This document shows, piece after piece, positions 6,566-7,874 of a stretch of 7,874 nucleotides of DNA. Under the pieces are notes generated by a model that saw only the letters and a list, made by a program, of their open reading frames with translations, was not told the DNA's origin and searched no databases. How positions within the stretch are numbered: position 1 is the stretch's first letter; each line of letters begins with the position of its first letter. This DNA is from Pseudomonadota bacterium (GTDB taxonomy: Bacteria > Pseudomonadota > Gammaproteobacteria > Steroidobacterales > Steroidobacteraceae). Both the position numbers and the translations under genes were made by a program. The DNA lies in the NCBI GenBank assembly GCA_021781775.1, contig JAJXWE010000054.1, positions 1-7,874 of the forward strand, given 5' to 3'.

Positions 6566-6659
6566 GTGACGGGCATCACACTGTCACGGTACAATGTAAA
6601 CAAATCGGCGCTGCAACTGCTCGCGCCGGCTTCCAACCGCACTCCTGGAGCCCCCTCTG
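6566..6659 (+). promoter_or_regulatory. slyD promoter, leader hairpin and ribosome binding site
   Basis: TACAAT at 6590-6595 is a good sigma-70 -10 element. GTGACG at 6566-6571 is a fair -35 with an 18-bp spacer. Transcription would start near 6602 and give a leader of about 58 nt. The leader contains a 6-bp perfect stem, CGGCGC (6606-6611) with GCGCCG (6623-6628), and a loop of 11 nt. GGAG at 6647-6650 stands 9 nt before the ATG and is outside the stem, so the hairpin does not obviously block translation. Confidence 0.5.
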
Positions 6660-7145
6660 ATGGCCATTGGCACCGATTCCGTCGTCACGATCCACTACAC
6701 GCTCAAGGACGATGCCGGAGCGGTACTGGATCAGTCCGGGCCGGGCGAGCCGCTGGCGTATCTGCACGGCCACGGCAACATCATCCCGGGGCTGGAGAAG
6801 CAGCTGACCGGCAAGAATCCCGGCGACGAACTCACCGTCACGGTGCCGCCCGCCGAGGGCTATGGCGAGTACAGCAAGGAATTGGTACAGGATGTGCCGC
6901 GCCGGGCGCTGCGCGGCATCAAGGACGTGACGACGGGAATGCGTCTGCATGCGCAGACCGCGGACGGCACTCGCACGGTGACCGTGACCAAGATGATCGG
7001 CGATATGGTGACACTCGACGGCAACCATCCGCTCGCCGGCCAGAGCCTGCACTTCGAGGTACGCATCGAGGAGGTGCGTCCGGCCACCGAAGAGGAGCTG
7101 GCGCACGGCCACGTACACGGTGCGCACGGCCACGACCACCATTGA
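6660..7145 (+). CDS. slyD: SlyD-like FKBP-type peptidyl-prolyl cis-trans isomerase
   Basis: The 161-residue cytoplasmic protein catalyses cis-trans isomerisation of peptidyl-proline bonds and acts as a folding helper; SlyD also binds metals such as nickel through its tail. The FKBP domain is split, as usual for SlyD: VTIHYTLKDDAGAVLDQS and GHGNIIPGLEKQLTGKNPGD at the N-terminal side (about 1-65), an inserted chaperone flap about 66-125 beginning at PAEGYGEY, and the returning strand NHPLAGQSLHFEVRIEEV (122-139). The C-terminus (148-161) has seven histidines and no cysteine, so it is a short metal-binding tail compared with the long His/Cys tail of E. coli SlyD. GGAG 9 nt upstream supports the ATG. 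The gene appears monocistronic, with its own promoter, and converges with the oxygenase gene downstream. Tail-poor relatives are often annotated simply as FKBP-type isomerase, so the symbol is less certain than the family. Confidence 0.95.
   Translation: MAIGTDSVVTIHYTLKDDAGAVLDQSGPGEPLAYLHGHGNIIPGLEKQLTGKNPGDELTVTVPPAEGYGEYSKELVQDVPRRALRGIKDVTTGMRLHAQTADGTRTVTVTKMIGDMVTLDGNHPLAGQSLHFEVRIEEVRPATEEELAHGHVHGAHGHDHH
7101..7142 (+). repeat. Two tandem 21-bp units encoding the SlyD histidine tail
   Basis: Units 7101-7121 and 7122-7142 share their first 13 bases (GCGCACGGCCACG) and are in frame. They encode AHGHVHG and AHGHDHH. The copies differ mainly at the fifth and seventh codons. This looks like a seven-codon tandem duplication followed by drift. 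Confidence 0.8.
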
Positions 7146-7178
7146 GCCCGCCGGCGGCAGCCCCTGGGGCAGCCGCAG

Positions 7179-7205
7179 CGGTGTGAGCCGAGTCGCCGCT
7201 CACCG
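7179..7205. other. Inverted repeat between slyD and the convergent oxygenase gene
   Basis: CGGTGTGAGC (7179-7188) and GCTCACCG (7198-7205) can pair with a two-base bulge and a 9-nt loop, in the 92-bp gap between two converging genes. A nearby GCCCC/GGGGC palindrome lies at about 7159-7170. Neither is followed by a T-run, so a terminator role is only suggested by position. Confidence 0.25.
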
Positions 7206-7237
7206 ACCACCGGCGCAGCGCTCGCGCCGCACTGCAG

Positions 7238-7846
7238 TCAGAACCATCCGTAATTGAAGCTGATGCTGACGCGCTCGCCCGCTGGGTTGGCGGGCACCTC
7301 GTGGCGCAGCCAGCTCTCGAACAGCACCAGAGCGCCGGCCTGCGCCGGAATGTGTACCCACAGCCGGTTGGCGCGGCTCGCGCTACGTCGGCGCGGCGGC
7401 GCGGCCATCATCCGATCGAACCGCGGATCCTCGATTTTCAGCGCCGCGCAGCCGCGAGGTGTCTTGAGATAGAAGGTGCCGCTGATGGTGGCCAGCGGGT
7501 GCAGATGCAGGCCGTGGGCCGTGCCGCGCGGCATGATGTTGACCCAGCAGTCGGTCATCGCGAGCGGGCGGCCGGTCAGGTCGAGCTCAAGCGCACGGGC
7601 GAATGCCCTCACGTGTGGGTCGATGGCGCGCTCGAGCGCGGCGAATGTCGGCGACAGCCGGTGCATGCGGCACGCCGATCCATAGGACGTGTAGCCGCCG
7701 GGGTAATTGCGCGTCGACCAGCGCCGTCCGGACGCATCGTCGAGCCGCAGCTGGCGGGACTCGCGCAGCAGCCGCGGCCCGAGTCGGGCCGCGGCTGCGG
7801 GTCGGCAGGTATAGATCTGGGTCGGAAACAGCCGCTCGATACTCAT
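7238..7846 (-). CDS. Putative 2-oxoglutarate/Fe(II)-dependent oxygenase, TIGR02466 type
   Basis: The 202-residue product fits the uncharacterised TIGR02466 / 2OG-FeII_Oxy_5 family, predicted to use Fe(II), O2 and 2-oxoglutarate to hydroxylate an unknown substrate. Typical features are the opening IERLFPTQIY, the HGLHLHPLATISGTFYL block at 111-127 with candidate iron ligands among H111, H114 and H116, then IEDPRF and MAAPP. A C-terminal block follows, IPAQAGALVLFESWLRHEV then ERVSISFNYGW (166-201), with H182 as the distal ligand and R192 as a candidate 2-oxoglutarate anchor. The ligand assignment is inferred from the double-stranded beta-helix pattern. I chose the ATG at 7846 because family members begin just before the LFP motif; an in-frame GTG at 7870 would add eight residues. 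No ribosome binding site precedes the ATG, but TATACT sits 6 bp upstream. The gene is convergent with slyD and nothing around it suggests a pathway. Confidence 0.88.
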   Translation of the reverse strand: MSIERLFPTQIYTCRPAAAARLGPRLLRESRQLRLDDASGRRWSTRNYPGGYTSYGSACRMHRLSPTFAALERAIDPHVRAFARALELDLTGRPLAMTDCWVNIMPRGTAHGLHLHPLATISGTFYLKTPRGCAALKIEDPRFDRMMAAPPRRRSASRANRLWVHIPAQAGALVLFESWLRHEVPANPAGERVSISFNYGWF

Positions 7847-7852
7847 GCGGCC

Positions 7853-7858
7853 AGTATA
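7853..7858 (-). promoter_or_regulatory. -10 element immediately upstream of the oxygenase start
   Basis: TATACT on the minus strand matches the TATAAT consensus at five of six positions and ends 6 bp before the ATG at 7846. Transcription from it would begin at or very near the A of the start codon. The -35 region would lie at or beyond the right edge of the window, so it cannot be checked here. Confidence 0.4.
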
Positions 7859-7874
7859 TCGGCGCGGCACTCAC

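Larger units (their letters stand above)
6308..6659. other. 352-bp region between prpB and slyD without a large gene
   Basis: This stretch contains, in order, a GC-rich inverted repeat after prpB, a possible 28-codon membrane-protein gene on the minus strand (6338-6424), about 140 bp with no supported gene, and the slyD promoter and leader. Minor structure in the middle includes a 9-bp direct repeat TCGCGAGGG at 6492-6500 and 6516-6524, and the inverted repeat AGCCC/GGGCT at 6549-6562 with a 4-nt loop. An unused AAAGGAG occurs on the minus strand (6536-6542) with no start codon at a useful distance. Confidence 0.6.

Noticed and set aside
6442..6642. 66-codon minus-strand frame between the small membrane ORF and slyD
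   Set aside because: It begins inside the slyD leader, has no ribosome binding site before its ATG, and shows no coding character. The nearby AAGGAG-like site on this strand is not followed by a start codon.
6485..7186. 233-codon plus-strand frame starting before slyD and running through it in another frame
   Set aside because: It lacks a ribosome binding site at a useful distance, and its distal part is the arginine-rich shadow of slyD.

Overview
The window is GC-rich and densely coded, with short intergenic gaps. It looks like ordinary chromosome of a GC-rich Proteobacterium, probably a gammaproteobacterium. The reasons are a PrpD that, from memory, closely resembles the E. coli protein, a SlyD-type FKBP with a histidine-rich tail, and a TIGR02466-type oxygenase. 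This placement is inferred from protein character only. I see no rRNA, tRNA, CRISPR array, insertion sequence, integrase or phage gene.

Layout. Positions 1-153 (minus) hold the N-terminal part of a histidine phosphatase that runs off the left edge. Positions 266-1750 (minus) encode an ALDH3-like aldehyde dehydrogenase, and 1769-2677 (minus) a LysR-type regulator just upstream of it. A 77-bp AT-rich divergent control region (2678-2754) separates the regulator from a plus-strand operon, prpC (2755-3915), prpD (3937-5388) and prpB (5402-6307, TTG start). From 6308 to 6659 there is no large gene. That stretch holds a possible 28-residue membrane protein on the minus strand (6338-6424), then a promoter and hairpin leader for slyD. 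slyD (6660-7145, plus) faces a minus-strand putative 2-oxoglutarate/Fe(II) oxygenase (7238-7846).

How the genes work together. PrpC, PrpD and PrpB cover three steps of the methylcitrate cycle: propionyl-CoA plus oxaloacetate to 2-methylcitrate, then to 2-methylaconitate, then cleavage of 2-methylisocitrate to pyruvate and succinate. The hydration of 2-methylaconitate needs an aconitase that is not here. The usual enterobacterial partners prpR (a sigma-54 activator) and prpE (propionyl-CoA synthetase) are also absent. A divergent LysR regulator co-oriented with an aldehyde dehydrogenase takes their place. A LysR-type box (ATAC-N7-ATAT) lies in the shared control region. The simplest reading is local LysR control of propionyl-CoA disposal, possibly together with an aldehyde oxidation step.

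I found no clearly new multi-gene system. The items most worth a second look are the 28-residue membrane ORF with a well-placed ribosome binding site, the lysR-aldehyde dehydrogenase/prpCDB arrangement, the MmgF-like character of PrpB, the tandem duplication that built the SlyD histidine tail, and a possibly leaderless oxygenase gene.
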